The position numbers and the translations under genes are program-made. The notes under the pieces were generated by a model. It saw only the letters and a program-made list of their open reading frames with translations. It was not told the DNA's origin and ran no database searches. DNA of 32,125 nt from Streptomyces griseoaurantiacus (GTDB taxonomy: Bacteria > Actinomycetota > Actinomycetes > Streptomycetales > Streptomycetaceae), in assembly GCA_014656015.1 (NCBI GenBank), contig BNBP01000078.1, forward strand, positions 1 to 32,125. Direction: 5' to 3'. Positions 1 through 7,020 of the stretch are shown here, piece by piece. Positions within the stretch are counted from its first letter, which is position 1; the number at the start of each line of letters is the position of its first letter.

Positions 1-23
1 GCCCCCGGGTGTCACCCGGGGGC
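1..23 (-). terminator. Perfect 10-bp hairpin downstream of the PfpI-family gene
   Basis: Bases 1-10 and 14-23 are exact reverse complements (GCCCCCGGGT / ACCCGGGGGC) around a 3-base loop. The hairpin lies 53 bases past the stop of the minus-strand gene at 77-622. It is the GC-rich, T-poor kind of terminator usual in Streptomyces. It could also serve a gene outside the window. Confidence 0.6.
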
Positions 24-76
24 CGGCCACCGCCTCGCACACGCCTGGGACGCGGTCCGCCCACGGCTTCCGCCTT

Positions 77-622
77 CTACTTCTCCGCGGCCTTCTCGAA
101 CTCCTCGAGGAACGTCTCGCAGAACGCCTTCAGGTCGTCCGGCTTGCGGCTGGTGACCAGCACGTTCGAGCCGCCGTCGCAGACCTTCACCTGCTCGTCG
201 ACCCAGGTGGCGCCCGCGTTGCGCAGGTCCGTCCGCAGGCTCGGCCACGAGGTCAGCGTGCGGCCGGAGACGACATCGGCCTCGATCAGCGTCCAGGGCG
301 CGTGGCAGATCGCCGCGACCGGCCGGCCGCCGTCGAAGAAGGCGCGGACGAACGCGACCGCCTTCTCGTCCATCCGCAGCGCGTCCGGGTTGGCGACGCC
401 GCCGGGCAGCACCAGCGCGTCGAAGGACCCGGCGGACGCCTCACCGACGACCTCCCCGACGGGGAAGGTGTCGGCCTTGTCGAGGTGGTTGAACGCCTGG
501 ATCTCCCCGGACGCCGTCGACACCAGCACCGGCTCGTGCCCGGCGTCGGTCACCGCCTGCCAGGGCTCGGTCAGCTCGACCTGCTCGACACCCTCGGGGG
601 CGGTCAGGAATGCGATGCGCAT
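77..622 (-). CDS. DJ-1/PfpI family protein (type 1 glutamine amidotransferase-like)
   Basis: This is a 181-residue cytoplasmic protein of the DJ-1/PfpI superfamily. The family includes YhbO/YajL-type stress proteins and putative proteases or deglycases. Visible features are the N-terminal Rossmann-like start MRIAFLTAPEGVE, a glycine-rich LPGGVANPD segment, and the nucleophile elbow AAICHAPW with Cys106 followed by His. The length is normal for the single-domain PfpI type. The frame is open much further upstream, but the ATG at 622 is chosen because GAGGAG lies at normal spacing before it and homology begins there. The gene follows the DUF2795 gene on the same strand with a 91-bp gap, so both may be read from the SigB-type promoter at 1143-1167, which would suit a stress role. 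The precise substrate cannot be told. Confidence 0.9.
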   Translation of the reverse strand: MRIAFLTAPEGVEQVELTEPWQAVTDAGHEPVLVSTASGEIQAFNHLDKADTFPVGEVVGEASAGSFDALVLPGGVANPDALRMDEKAVAFVRAFFDGGRPVAAICHAPWTLIEADVVSGRTLTSWPSLRTDLRNAGATWVDEQVKVCDGGSNVLVTSRKPDDLKAFCETFLEEFEKAAEK

Positions 623-630
623 CGTGTTCA

Positions 631-688
631 CTCCTCCTCTTCCTCGGTTTCCTCGGTCTCTTCGGTCTCTTCCTCGGTTCTTCCTCTG
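631..688 (-). repeat. Short-period purine-rich (minus strand) repeat before the PfpI gene
   Basis: The plus strand shows roughly 9-base repeats of TCCTCGGTY at 641, 650 and 659 and another TCCTCGGT at 671, within a C/T-rich run. On the minus strand this gives purine-rich mRNA leading into the GAGGAG ribosome binding site of the PfpI gene. In one frame it would read as Thr-Glu-Glu repeats ending in a stop at 628-630, but no start or homology supports that frame. Confidence 0.6.
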
Positions 689-713
689 CCGTCGCTCCGC
701 TCTCCCACCGGCG

Positions 714-1109
714 TCAGGACCGGCCGGTGCCGCTTCCGGCCACCTCGAGGACGGCCTCCGCGAGAGCCTGGGCGTTGGCGTACCGCGTCTTGTGCGGCAG
801 CCGCTCCAGGGACGCGACAAGGGCGTCCGGGGCGTTGTCGTGGCGCAGTGCCCGGATCAGCTCGGCGGGCCCCGCGGGGAAGGCCGTGCGGCCCAGCCGG
901 CGGGCCAGCTCGAGACGCACGCTCTCCAGCGAACCGGAGGTGCCCGGGGCCACCGGGCCGCCGGCGACCTCCAGGTCGTCGTCGGCGCTGGGCTCCGGGT
1001 CGTGCCACTCCTCGGTGCGTGTCGGGTGACCGGACCGCAGCATGCCCTGCAGTTCGTGCTTCATCTCGTCGTCGCGATGGACGCTCAGCCTGTCGCTGCC
1101 TCGCTGCAT
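714..1109 (-). CDS. DUF2795 domain protein
   Basis: The product has 131 residues and no signal peptide or membrane segment. The C-terminal half, from about residue 80 (GRTAFPAGPAELIRAL, then LERLPHKTRYANAQAL), matches the DUF2795 pattern, a small helical domain of unknown function common in actinomycetes. The N-terminal half is polar, with HELQGMLRSGHPTRTEEW, a motif I associate with Streptomyces members of this group. The ATG at 1109 is preceded by GGAG at suitable spacing. A SigB-type promoter lies just upstream (1143-1167). The gene is divergent from the small membrane protein at 1318. No biochemical role is known to me; the promoter suggests a general stress gene. Confidence 0.85.
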   Translation of the reverse strand: MQRGSDRLSVHRDDEMKHELQGMLRSGHPTRTEEWHDPEPSADDDLEVAGGPVAPGTSGSLESVRLELARRLGRTAFPAGPAELIRALRHDNAPDALVASLERLPHKTRYANAQALAEAVLEVAGSGTGRS

Positions 1110-1142
1110 GTCAGCACTCCAACCTTCGTGGGTTGTGCCCGC

Positions 1143-1167
1143 GTACCCGGTGAGGCGGAGCCGACAC
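1143..1167 (-). promoter_or_regulatory. SigB-type promoter (GTGT-N15-GGGTAC) for the DUF2795 gene
   Basis: Reading the minus strand, GTGT (1167-1164) is followed by exactly 15 bases and then GGGTAC (1148-1143). This fits the Streptomyces SigB-group consensus GNNT-N14-16-GGGTAC/T. The predicted transcript start falls about 25-30 bases before the DUF2795 ATG and leaves room for its GGAG site. The presence of a SigB/SigF-class sigma gene 700 bp away strengthens the reading. Confidence 0.6.
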
Positions 1168-1317
1168 GGCCGCACGGGGACCGTTCCGGACCGGTCCGTT
1201 CCGGCCCCGCCGTGCGCCGCCGACCTGCTCCGACGAGTTTGGCGTCCGCCGTCGTGGTGACCCGGTGCGACAGTCCCCGCGCGATAGTCCCCTGGGGTCC
1301 TTCGAGGAGGACGAACC

Positions 1318-1497
1318 ATGGTGGTGCTCGCTGTGATCATCCCGCTCGTCATGCTGGGTTTCCTGATGGCCCTGGACCGCTTCGAAGACCTCGTGTTCCC
1401 GGCCGCACCGGCCGCCCCGCCCGCCGAGGACACGCAGGACGCCGGCACCGCCCGGGGCACCGGAGGGCCCCTCGGCACCGGCACACGGGTGCGGTGA
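1318..1497 (+). CDS. Small single-pass membrane protein (59 aa)
   Basis: This short gene starts at an ATG at 1318 with a strong GAGGAGG ribosome binding site seven bases upstream, and ends in TGA at 1495-1497. The product begins MVVLAVIIPLVMLGF and has one clear hydrophobic helix at residues 2-19, then a charged turn (LDRFEDLVFP) and an Ala/Pro/Gly-rich polar tail. Third positions are almost all G or C, as in real genes here. It has the look of a conserved Streptomyces micro-membrane protein, but I cannot assign a function. It sits between the divergent DUF2795 gene and the sigma factor gene. A weak stem (GGTCC/GGACC, 1509-1521) follows the stop. Confidence 0.8.
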   Translation: MVVLAVIIPLVMLGFLMALDRFEDLVFPAAPAAPPAEDTQDAGTARGTGGPLGTGTRVR

Positions 1498-1681
1498 GGC
1501 CCCAAGGTGGTCCACCGGACCCCGGAAGTCTCCACGCCCGCCCGTGGTCCCGGCAGAGCCGGGGCAACGCGGCCGGAGATCCGCACCGGACCTGTGGAGG
1601 GGCGCGGCGCCCGCGAACGCCGCGCGACCAGGCATTCCTCCCCGGAACGGGGCGAAGCGCGCGGAACCATCGGTGCCGATC

Positions 1682-1712
1682 GTGTCTTCCGGGGCGTTTG
1701 CCCCCAAGACAC
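1682..1712 (+). promoter_or_regulatory. Two-part hairpin in the region upstream of the sigma factor gene
   Basis: GTGTCTT (1682-1688) pairs perfectly with AAGACAC (1706-1712), and inside it GGGGC (1691-1695) pairs with GCCCC (1700-1704) around a GTTT loop, with a small internal bulge. It lies 146 bases before the sigma factor ATG in the 360-bp gap 1498-1857. I see no other gene, no clear -10/-35 pair and no GGGTAC-type promoter in that gap. It could be an RNA leader element, a terminator for the small membrane gene, or a protein-binding dyad. Confidence 0.4.
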
Positions 1713-1857
1713 CCGGGCAGGCGCACCTCCAGTGCTTCGGACAGGAGGCACGTCCCTGGGAGCGGCGGCCGTCGGCACGGAGGTGCCGGGGCCGGTTTTC
1801 CCGGCGCTCCCCGTAGAGCGCCCATCGCCCAGCATCCCGTAGGGAGCCGCGAGCACC

Positions 1858-2670
1858 ATGCGTACGCAGGCAAGCGCGAAACACCATCCGCACGACGACG
1901 CCCCCGACACCGCCGCCGACTTCCGCCGTCTCGCCGCACTCCCCGACGGCCCCGAACGCGATGCGCTGCGCTCCCGCGTCGTCGAGGCCTGGCTGCCCAT
2001 GGCCGAACGGCTGGCGGGCCGCTTCCGCAACCGCGGCGAGAGCTACGAGGACCTGCGCCAGGTCGCCGCACTGGGCCTGGTCAAGGCCGTCGACCGGTAC
2101 GAACCCGACCTCGGCAACGCCTTCGAGAGCTACGCCGTCCCCACGGTCACCGGGGAGATCAAGCGGCACTTCCGGGACCACATGTGGACGCTGCACGTGC
2201 CGCGGCGCGTGCAGGACCTGCGCAACCGGGTGCGGTTCGCCACCCAGGACCTGTCCCAGACGATCTCCGGCCGGCGGCCCACCGTCGCCGAGATCGCCGC
2301 GCACGCCCACCTCAGCGAGGAGGACGTCAAGGCGGGACAGGAGGCGCTGGAGAGCTTCACCGCGCTGTCCCTGGACGCGGAACTGCCCGGCAGCGAGGAC
2401 GGATACTCGCTCAGCGACGCGCTCGGCTCGGCCGACCCCGCGCTCGACACCGTCGTGGACCGCGAGTCGGTGAAGCCGCGCCTCGCCGCCCTTCCCGAGC
2501 GGGAGCGGGCCATTCTCTACATGCGGTTTTTCGGCGACATGACGCAGAGCAGGATCGCGGAGCAGCTCGGCATCTCGCAGATGCACGTCTCCCGGCTGAT
2601 CAGCCGGTGCTGCGCACGGCTGAGGGAGCAGATCCTCCGCGACGCGAGGACGGACACGAGCGACGCCTGA
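1858..2670 (+). CDS. SigB/SigF/SigG-family RNA polymerase sigma factor
   Basis: This 270-residue sigma-70 family factor has the stress/sporulation subgroup layout: no region 1.1, region 2 at about 40-115 (YEDLRQVAALGLVKAVDRYE, then the DNA-melting stretch around GEIKRHFRDHMW), region 3 at about 125-190 (PTVAEIAAHAHLSEEDV) and region 4 at about 212-262 (LPERERAILYMRFF and the helix-turn-helix with AEQLGISQMHVSRLI). The length and the IKRHFRDHMW signature fit the SigB/SigF/SigG subgroup, whose members recognise GNNT-N15-GGGTAC promoters. The ATG at 1858 has AGGGAG upstream. No anti-sigma or anti-anti-sigma gene lies beside it in this window, so partner-switch control would have to act from elsewhere. 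Which paralogue it is cannot be told here. Confidence 0.92.
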   Translation: MRTQASAKHHPHDDAPDTAADFRRLAALPDGPERDALRSRVVEAWLPMAERLAGRFRNRGESYEDLRQVAALGLVKAVDRYEPDLGNAFESYAVPTVTGEIKRHFRDHMWTLHVPRRVQDLRNRVRFATQDLSQTISGRRPTVAEIAAHAHLSEEDVKAGQEALESFTALSLDAELPGSEDGYSLSDALGSADPALDTVVDRESVKPRLAALPERERAILYMRFFGDMTQSRIAEQLGISQMHVSRLISRCCARLREQILRDARTDTSDA

Positions 2671-2735
2671 AGGACCGCCCGGCCTGCGGACCGCCCGCCC
2701 GCCGGGCCGACCGACCGGCCGACGTCCGGTGGGCC

Positions 2736-2811
2736 GAGGAACGACCGGCTGAGGAACGACCGGCCGAGCAACGACGGCTTCCCGGTTCACTCCGGCTTCC
2801 CGGTTCACTCC
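2736..2811 (+). repeat. Two adjoining tandem-repeat blocks (3 x 15 bp and 2 x 18 bp)
   Basis: GAGGAACGACCGGCT/C occurs at 2736-2750 and 2751-2765, with a degenerate third copy at 2766-2780. Directly after it, GGCTTCCCGGTTCACTCC is repeated exactly at 2776-2793 and 2794-2811. The blocks occupy the 267-bp gap between the sigma factor stop and the next gene (2938). I see no promoter consensus inside them. Confidence 0.85.
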
Positions 2812-2937
2812 GACGGCCGAGCCCGTCGCGCCAATGGGTGACGGTCCCGGGCGGCGCCGGCGGGGCGGGACTGTGATGGAGGCGGGGCACGGAGTCGAGC
2901 GCCGTGTCCTTCGACGTTCCGTCCGAGGAGTCCGCCC

Positions 2938-3759
2938 ATGCGCCGCCGTGCCCCCCGAGTTCTCACCGCCGTCGCCCTCACCGGAGCCGCCCTCGGCCTC
3001 ACCGCGCCGGGAGCCTCCGCGGCGGCCGATCCCTCCGCACGGGTCGAACCCCGCGAGGCCGCGCCCGGCGGCACCGTCACCGTCTCCGTGTCCTGCGACG
3101 CCCCCGGCGGCACCCCGCCCGCCTCGATCGAGGCCACCTCGCGCGGCTTCGAGGACGGCAGGGTGATGCTGCGCCGTGTCGACGCCACCGGCACCGCGCT
3201 GACCTACACGGGCACGGCCCGGGTCCCGGCCGACGACAGCCCCGGCGCCCTGCCCGAGCCGGGCGCCGGGCCGGACGGCCAGGCCGTGGTCCCCGACGAC
3301 CTCGACGCCCTCGACGACCCCGCCGCCCCGGCCGGCGGCACGGGCGAGTGGTCCGTCGACGGCGCCTGCCCGGCCGCACCCGGCGGGGCGGGGGAGCAGT
3401 GGAGCACCTCCTTCGGCCTGACCGGGGGCGAGGGCGACACCGACACGGGCGCCGACACCGGCGCGGACCTCGCCCAGGACCCGCCCGTCGCCGTACCCGG
3501 CACCGGCACCGGTGACGCCGGGGCCCGGCCGCGTCCCTCCGCCTCCGCCCCGGCCCCGAGCCACCGTCCGAGCGCGCCGGCCACCGAGCCGTCCTCCGCC
3601 GGGACGCAGCACGGTGCGGAGCACGGGGTGGAGGCCGGGCGCGGGGGCGCGTTCACCGACTCCCCGCCGGCGATGGCCGCCGGTGCCCTGCTCATGGCCG
3701 GCGCGTTCGGCGCCGCCGTACACCGCCTGCGGCGCCGCCTCACCCGTCCCCGCCGATGA
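2938..3759 (+). CDS. Secreted, C-terminally membrane-anchored protein of unknown function
   Basis: The product has 273 residues. It begins with a clear signal peptide: Arg-rich start, hydrophobic core to about residue 25 and an ASAAAD cleavage region near 28. An extracellular domain of about 100 residues follows (EPREAAPGGTVTVSVSCD, with a second Cys in VDGACPAA that could form a disulphide). Then comes a long Pro/Ala/Thr/Asp-rich low-complexity stretch at about 145-230. The protein ends with a hydrophobic helix (AMAAGALLMAGAFGAAV) and an Arg-rich cytoplasmic tail. There is no LPXTG sortase motif, so anchoring is by the helix itself. The ATG at 2938 has GAGGAG upstream. I do not recognise a named family. 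The gene is separate from the sigma factor gene and stands alone. Confidence 0.8.
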   Translation: MRRRAPRVLTAVALTGAALGLTAPGASAAADPSARVEPREAAPGGTVTVSVSCDAPGGTPPASIEATSRGFEDGRVMLRRVDATGTALTYTGTARVPADDSPGALPEPGAGPDGQAVVPDDLDALDDPAAPAGGTGEWSVDGACPAAPGGAGEQWSTSFGLTGGEGDTDTGADTGADLAQDPPVAVPGTGTGDAGARPRPSASAPAPSHRPSAPATEPSSAGTQHGAEHGVEAGRGGAFTDSPPAMAAGALLMAGAFGAAVHRLRRRLTRPRR

Positions 3760-3991
3760 ACGCGGACACGCCCCCCACAGGCGCCCACGCGCCGAGGAAG
3801 GCCGGTGAACGCGGCACGGCCGGGAACCACGTGTGACGCCCGGGAACACTGGAACCGCGGACGACACCCATGACACGGCGTGACCCGGGGTACTCAGAGC
3901 CCATGGGCACCGTCGGCACCGCACGGCACCCCAGGAGGACGGCAGGGCACGCCCGGAATCCCGGGCCCGGTACCACCGCGCGGAGGAACCC

Positions 3992-5257
3992 ATGGGGCGG
4001 ACGGATCCCGAAGGGCACGGTCCCGTCCGGTACGGGCCGCCCCTGCCAGGCCAGGGACTGCCCGTCCTGCCGAGCCTGGCCGCCGCCCTCTGCGCGACCG
4101 CCGAACGCGCCGACGACGAGGCCCCGGTGGGCGGCACCCCCGCCCTGCTGGACGCCGCCGCGGGCTACCTCGCCCGCCGCCGGCTGCCCGCGGGCCCCGT
4201 CCGTCCGGTCGCCGCGCCCGGCGCTCCCGCCCTCCTCGTCGCCCTCACCGCCGCGCTCGGCGGGGACGTGCTGGTGCCCCGGCCGTGCGCCGCCTGGTGG
4301 ACACCGCTGGCCCGCGCGCTCGGCAGGTCCGTCTTCCACGTGCCGATCCCCGCAGAAGGCGGCGGCGTGCCCGACCCGTACGCGCTCCTGGAGACCGTCC
4401 GCCGGGTCCGCGCCGAGGGCGGCGACCCCCGCATCCTCGTGCTCTCGGCCGCCGACGACCCCACCGGCACCGTCGCCCCGCCGGACCTCGTGCACGAGAC
4501 CGTGGAGGCGGCCGCCGCCGAGGACCTGCACCTGATCAGCGACGAGACCTGGCGCGACACCCTGCACCGGCCGGAGGAGACCGTCCAGTTCAGCCCCGCC
4601 GAGATGCTCCCCGACCGGGTCACCGTCCTCACCGACCTGGCGGGCCCCTTCCTGCCGCCCGGCTGGCCCGCCGCCGTCGCCCACTTCCCCGGCACCCCCG
4701 ACGGAGCCGGACTGCGCGCCCGCGTCCTGGACGTCCTCACCGCGCTCGGCGCCCGCGTCGCCGACCCGGTCGCCGCCGCGGCCGCCCGCGCCCTCGACGA
4801 ACCCGCCGACGTCACCGCGCGCCGCACGGCCGCCGTCCGCCTGCACGCCCGTGTGGCCGCCGCCGCGCACGCCACGGTGATCCGCGCCGGCGCCCTGGCC
4901 CGGCCCCCGGCCGCCGGACGGCACCTGTACGCCGACCTCGAACCGCTGCGCCCCGGCCTCGCCGCCCACGGTGTCGGCGACGCCCAGGAACTGGAGGAAT
5001 TCCTGAGCGCCCGTCTCGGCCTGCCCGTGCCCGGCGGCCACCGGTTCGGCGACGACCTGGACGCCCTGCGCGTCCGCCTGTCCACCGGCCCGCTGCTCGG
5101 CCCCGGCCCCGAGGAGCGGCTGCGCTGCCTCGACGCCCCCGACCCCGTGGAATCGCCGCATGTGCGCGAGGCGTTGATCCACCTGGGCACGGTCCTCGCG
5201 GACCTGCGCCGGGACGCCAGGCCCGGCCGCCCCCCACCCCCCGGCAGCGAGGACTGA
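3992..5257 (+). CDS. Aminotransferase class I/II-fold protein lacking the PLP lysine
   Basis: The product has 421 residues. Its order of motifs follows fold-type I aminotransferases: SAADDPTG at about 148-156 in place of the usual NPxNPTG, then LISDETW with Asp184 at the place of the pyridine-binding Asp, then a strand VTVLTDLAG at 210-218 where the SxSK Schiff-base lysine should be. I find no lysine anywhere in the protein, and no asparagine, so normal PLP aldimine chemistry is not possible. Fold and length are otherwise intact and no frameshift is evident, so it is probably a functional non-catalytic or repurposed protein rather than a pseudogene. The ATG has GGAGGA six bases upstream. The MBL-fold gene starts 44 bp downstream on the same strand and is probably co-transcribed. 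Confidence 0.75.
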   Translation: MGRTDPEGHGPVRYGPPLPGQGLPVLPSLAAALCATAERADDEAPVGGTPALLDAAAGYLARRRLPAGPVRPVAAPGAPALLVALTAALGGDVLVPRPCAAWWTPLARALGRSVFHVPIPAEGGGVPDPYALLETVRRVRAEGGDPRILVLSAADDPTGTVAPPDLVHETVEAAAAEDLHLISDETWRDTLHRPEETVQFSPAEMLPDRVTVLTDLAGPFLPPGWPAAVAHFPGTPDGAGLRARVLDVLTALGARVADPVAAAAARALDEPADVTARRTAAVRLHARVAAAAHATVIRAGALARPPAAGRHLYADLEPLRPGLAAHGVGDAQELEEFLSARLGLPVPGGHRFGDDLDALRVRLSTGPLLGPGPEERLRCLDAPDPVESPHVREALIHLGTVLADLRRDARPGRPPPPGSED

Positions 5258-5301
5258 ACCCGACGAAGCACGCGACGAAGCCCAGCGATGGGAGCCCCTC
5301 G

Positions 5302-6372
5302 ATGACGCAGAAGTCCGAGCCGACCACCAGACCCCTCACCCCGCCGGACGAGGACACTGTCTCCGTCCCCGGACCGGAGGGGCGGACGCGGCCCCCGCTC
5401 GCGCCCCCCGCCGGCCCGCGCCCCCCGGCCGAGCCGCGCCGCTGGCCCCGCTCCTTCGCCGACCGGCTGACGGTGCCCCTCGTCAGCGGCCCCGGCCCCT
5501 ACGCCCGGCTGCTGCGCGAGGGGGCGCTGTACCCGCGCCCCGAGACGCTGAAGGACGTCCCCCTGCTGCCGTACGAGCCCGGGCCGCTGCCCCCGGCCGA
5601 TCCCGGCACCGTCGCCGTCACCTGGGCCGGGCACGCCAGCTGGGTGATCCGCATCGGCGGCCTCACCGTGCTCACCGACCCCGTCTGGTCGCGCCGCATC
5701 CTCGGCACCCCCGCCCGCATCACCCCCGTCGGCGTGCCCTGGGAGAGCCTGCCCCGCGTGGACGCCGTCGTCATCAGCCACAACCACTACGACCACCTCG
5801 ACGCCCCCACCCTGCGCCGGCTCCCGCGCGACACCCCGGTCTTCGTGCCGGCCGGCCTCGGCCGCTGGTTCCGGCGCCGCCGGTTCACCCGCATCACCGA
5901 ACTCGACTGGTGGGAGGCGGCCGAACTCGGGGGAGTGCGCTTCGACTTCGTCCCCGCACACCACTGGTCCAAGCGCGGCCTCACGGACACCTGCCGCACG
6001 CTGTGGGGCGGCTGGGTGCTCACCGCGCCCGAGGGCCGCCGCATCCACTTCGCGGGCGACACGGGCTACGGCCACTGGTTCCGCGCGATAGGCCACCGCT
6101 ACCCCGGCATCGACCTCGCGCTGCTCCCGATCGGGGCCTACGACCCGCGCTGGTGGCTGCGGGACGTCCACTGCGATCCCGAGGAGGCGGTGCAGGCCGC
6201 GATGGACCTGGGGGCGCGGCGGATGGCGCCGATGCACTGGGGCACCTTCGTGCTGTCCGCGGAGCCGGTGCGGGAACCGCTCACCCGGGTCCGCGCCGCC
6301 TGGGCGGACACCGGCCGTCCGCGCGAGGACCTGTGGGACCTCCCGATCGGCGGCTCGGCGGTGCTGGACTGA
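5302..6372 (+). CDS. MBL-fold metallo-hydrolase, NAPE-PLD/UlaG-like
   Basis: The product has 356 residues. After a proline-rich N-terminal 50 residues, the core starts near residue 107 (VTWAGHASWVIRIGG) and carries the metal site SHNHYDHLD (His160, His162, Asp164, His165). Further motifs are VPAHHWSKRG, the bridging-Asp segment FAGDTGYGHW and PMHWGTF near the C terminus. The WAGHASW start and AHHWSKRG segment are typical of the branch that includes N-acyl-phosphatidylethanolamine phospholipase D and related bacterial hydrolases; the true substrate is unknown. The ATG at 5302 has GGGAG upstream. The gene directly follows the lysine-free aminotransferase-fold gene and converges on the DedA gene with only 24 bp between stops. 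The relatedness to the second MBL protein (7017-7877) is recorded as a finding. Confidence 0.88.
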   Translation: MTQKSEPTTRPLTPPDEDTVSVPGPEGRTRPPLAPPAGPRPPAEPRRWPRSFADRLTVPLVSGPGPYARLLREGALYPRPETLKDVPLLPYEPGPLPPADPGTVAVTWAGHASWVIRIGGLTVLTDPVWSRRILGTPARITPVGVPWESLPRVDAVVISHNHYDHLDAPTLRRLPRDTPVFVPAGLGRWFRRRRFTRITELDWWEAAELGGVRFDFVPAHHWSKRGLTDTCRTLWGGWVLTAPEGRRIHFAGDTGYGHWFRAIGHRYPGIDLALLPIGAYDPRWWLRDVHCDPEEAVQAAMDLGARRMAPMHWGTFVLSAEPVREPLTRVRAAWADTGRPREDLWDLPIGGSAVLD

Positions 6373-6396
6373 GCGCCGCCGGGCCGCCGCACGGTC

Positions 6397-7020
6397 TCAG
6401 CCGGTGGCCCGGCGCACCCGCCGCCACAGGGCCGGCGCCGCGCTGATCACCACCGTGAGCAGCACCGCGGCCAGCACCCCCTCCCACGGCTCGGGGAACA
6501 GCGAGCCGCCCAGAATCCCGATGAGCTGGTACGTCAGCGCCCAGGCCAGGCACGCGGGCAGGCAGCCCCGTGCGAACGTCCGCATCGGCATCTTCGCCAT
6601 CAGGCACGCCAGCATCACCGGTATGCGCCCGGCCGGCACCAGCCGCGACAGCGTCAGCACCGCGACCTCGTGCTCGCCCAGCTTCTCCTGCGCCTGCTCC
6701 AGCCGCTCCTCGGGCGCCCGCGCCCGCAGCGCCTCCAGCCACCGGGAGCCGTTCTTCGAGTGCATGCCGCGCCGCCCCAGCCAGTACAGCGTCACATCAC
6801 CGAGGAAGGCGCCGAGCGCGGCCACCAGGAAGATCAGCAGCAGTGCGAAGGGCGCTTCCTGGTGGAAGGCCACCACCGCCGCCGTGCTGACCAGCGCCCC
6901 GGTCGGCACCACCGGCACCAGCGCCCCGATCAGCACCAGCAGGAACAACGAGGGATAACCGAACGCCTGTTGGTCGGGAGTGGTGGGCAGCATCGTGGGG
7001 ACGAGGGCGAGCGCCTTCAC
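6397..7020 (-). CDS. DedA-family (SNARE-associated/VTT domain) membrane protein
   Basis: The product has 207 residues with several hydrophobic helices: one from about residue 24 (YPSLFLLVLIGALVPVVPTG), a pair at 40-80 with GAFLGDVTLYWLGRR, and C-terminal helices after about 150. The segment LSRLVPAGRIPVMLACLMAKM corresponds to the conserved Arg/Gly re-entrant motif of the VTT domain. DedA proteins are envelope lipid transporters, and some members recycle undecaprenyl phosphate or flip phospholipids. The start is a GTG at 7020 whose bases overlap the TGA of the upstream MBL gene (GTGA, 4-bp overlap), so translation is probably coupled. The C-terminal end converges on the other MBL gene. Confidence 0.88.
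   Translation of the reverse strand: MKALALVPTMLPTTPDQQAFGYPSLFLLVLIGALVPVVPTGALVSTAAVVAFHQEAPFALLLIFLVAALGAFLGDVTLYWLGRRGMHSKNGSRWLEALRARAPEERLEQAQEKLGEHEVAVLTLSRLVPAGRIPVMLACLMAKMPMRTFARGCLPACLAWALTYQLIGILGGSLFPEPWEGVLAAVLLTVVISAAPALWRRVRRATG

Noticed and set aside
628..1008. Minus-strand frame ending in Thr-Glu-Glu repeats, as a frameshifted extension of the DUF2795 protein
   Set aside because: The DUF2795 domain is complete in its own frame and stops at 714; there is no slippery site I can identify and the other frame is Arg/Pro-rich without homology.
3888..3893. GGGTAC before the aminotransferase-fold gene as a SigB promoter
   Set aside because: No GNNT occurs at 14-16 bases upstream in the correct register.
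1111..4137. About 1000-residue minus-strand open frame across the sigma factor gene
   Set aside because: It is the antisense of genes with clear homology; long antisense frames are expected at this GC content.
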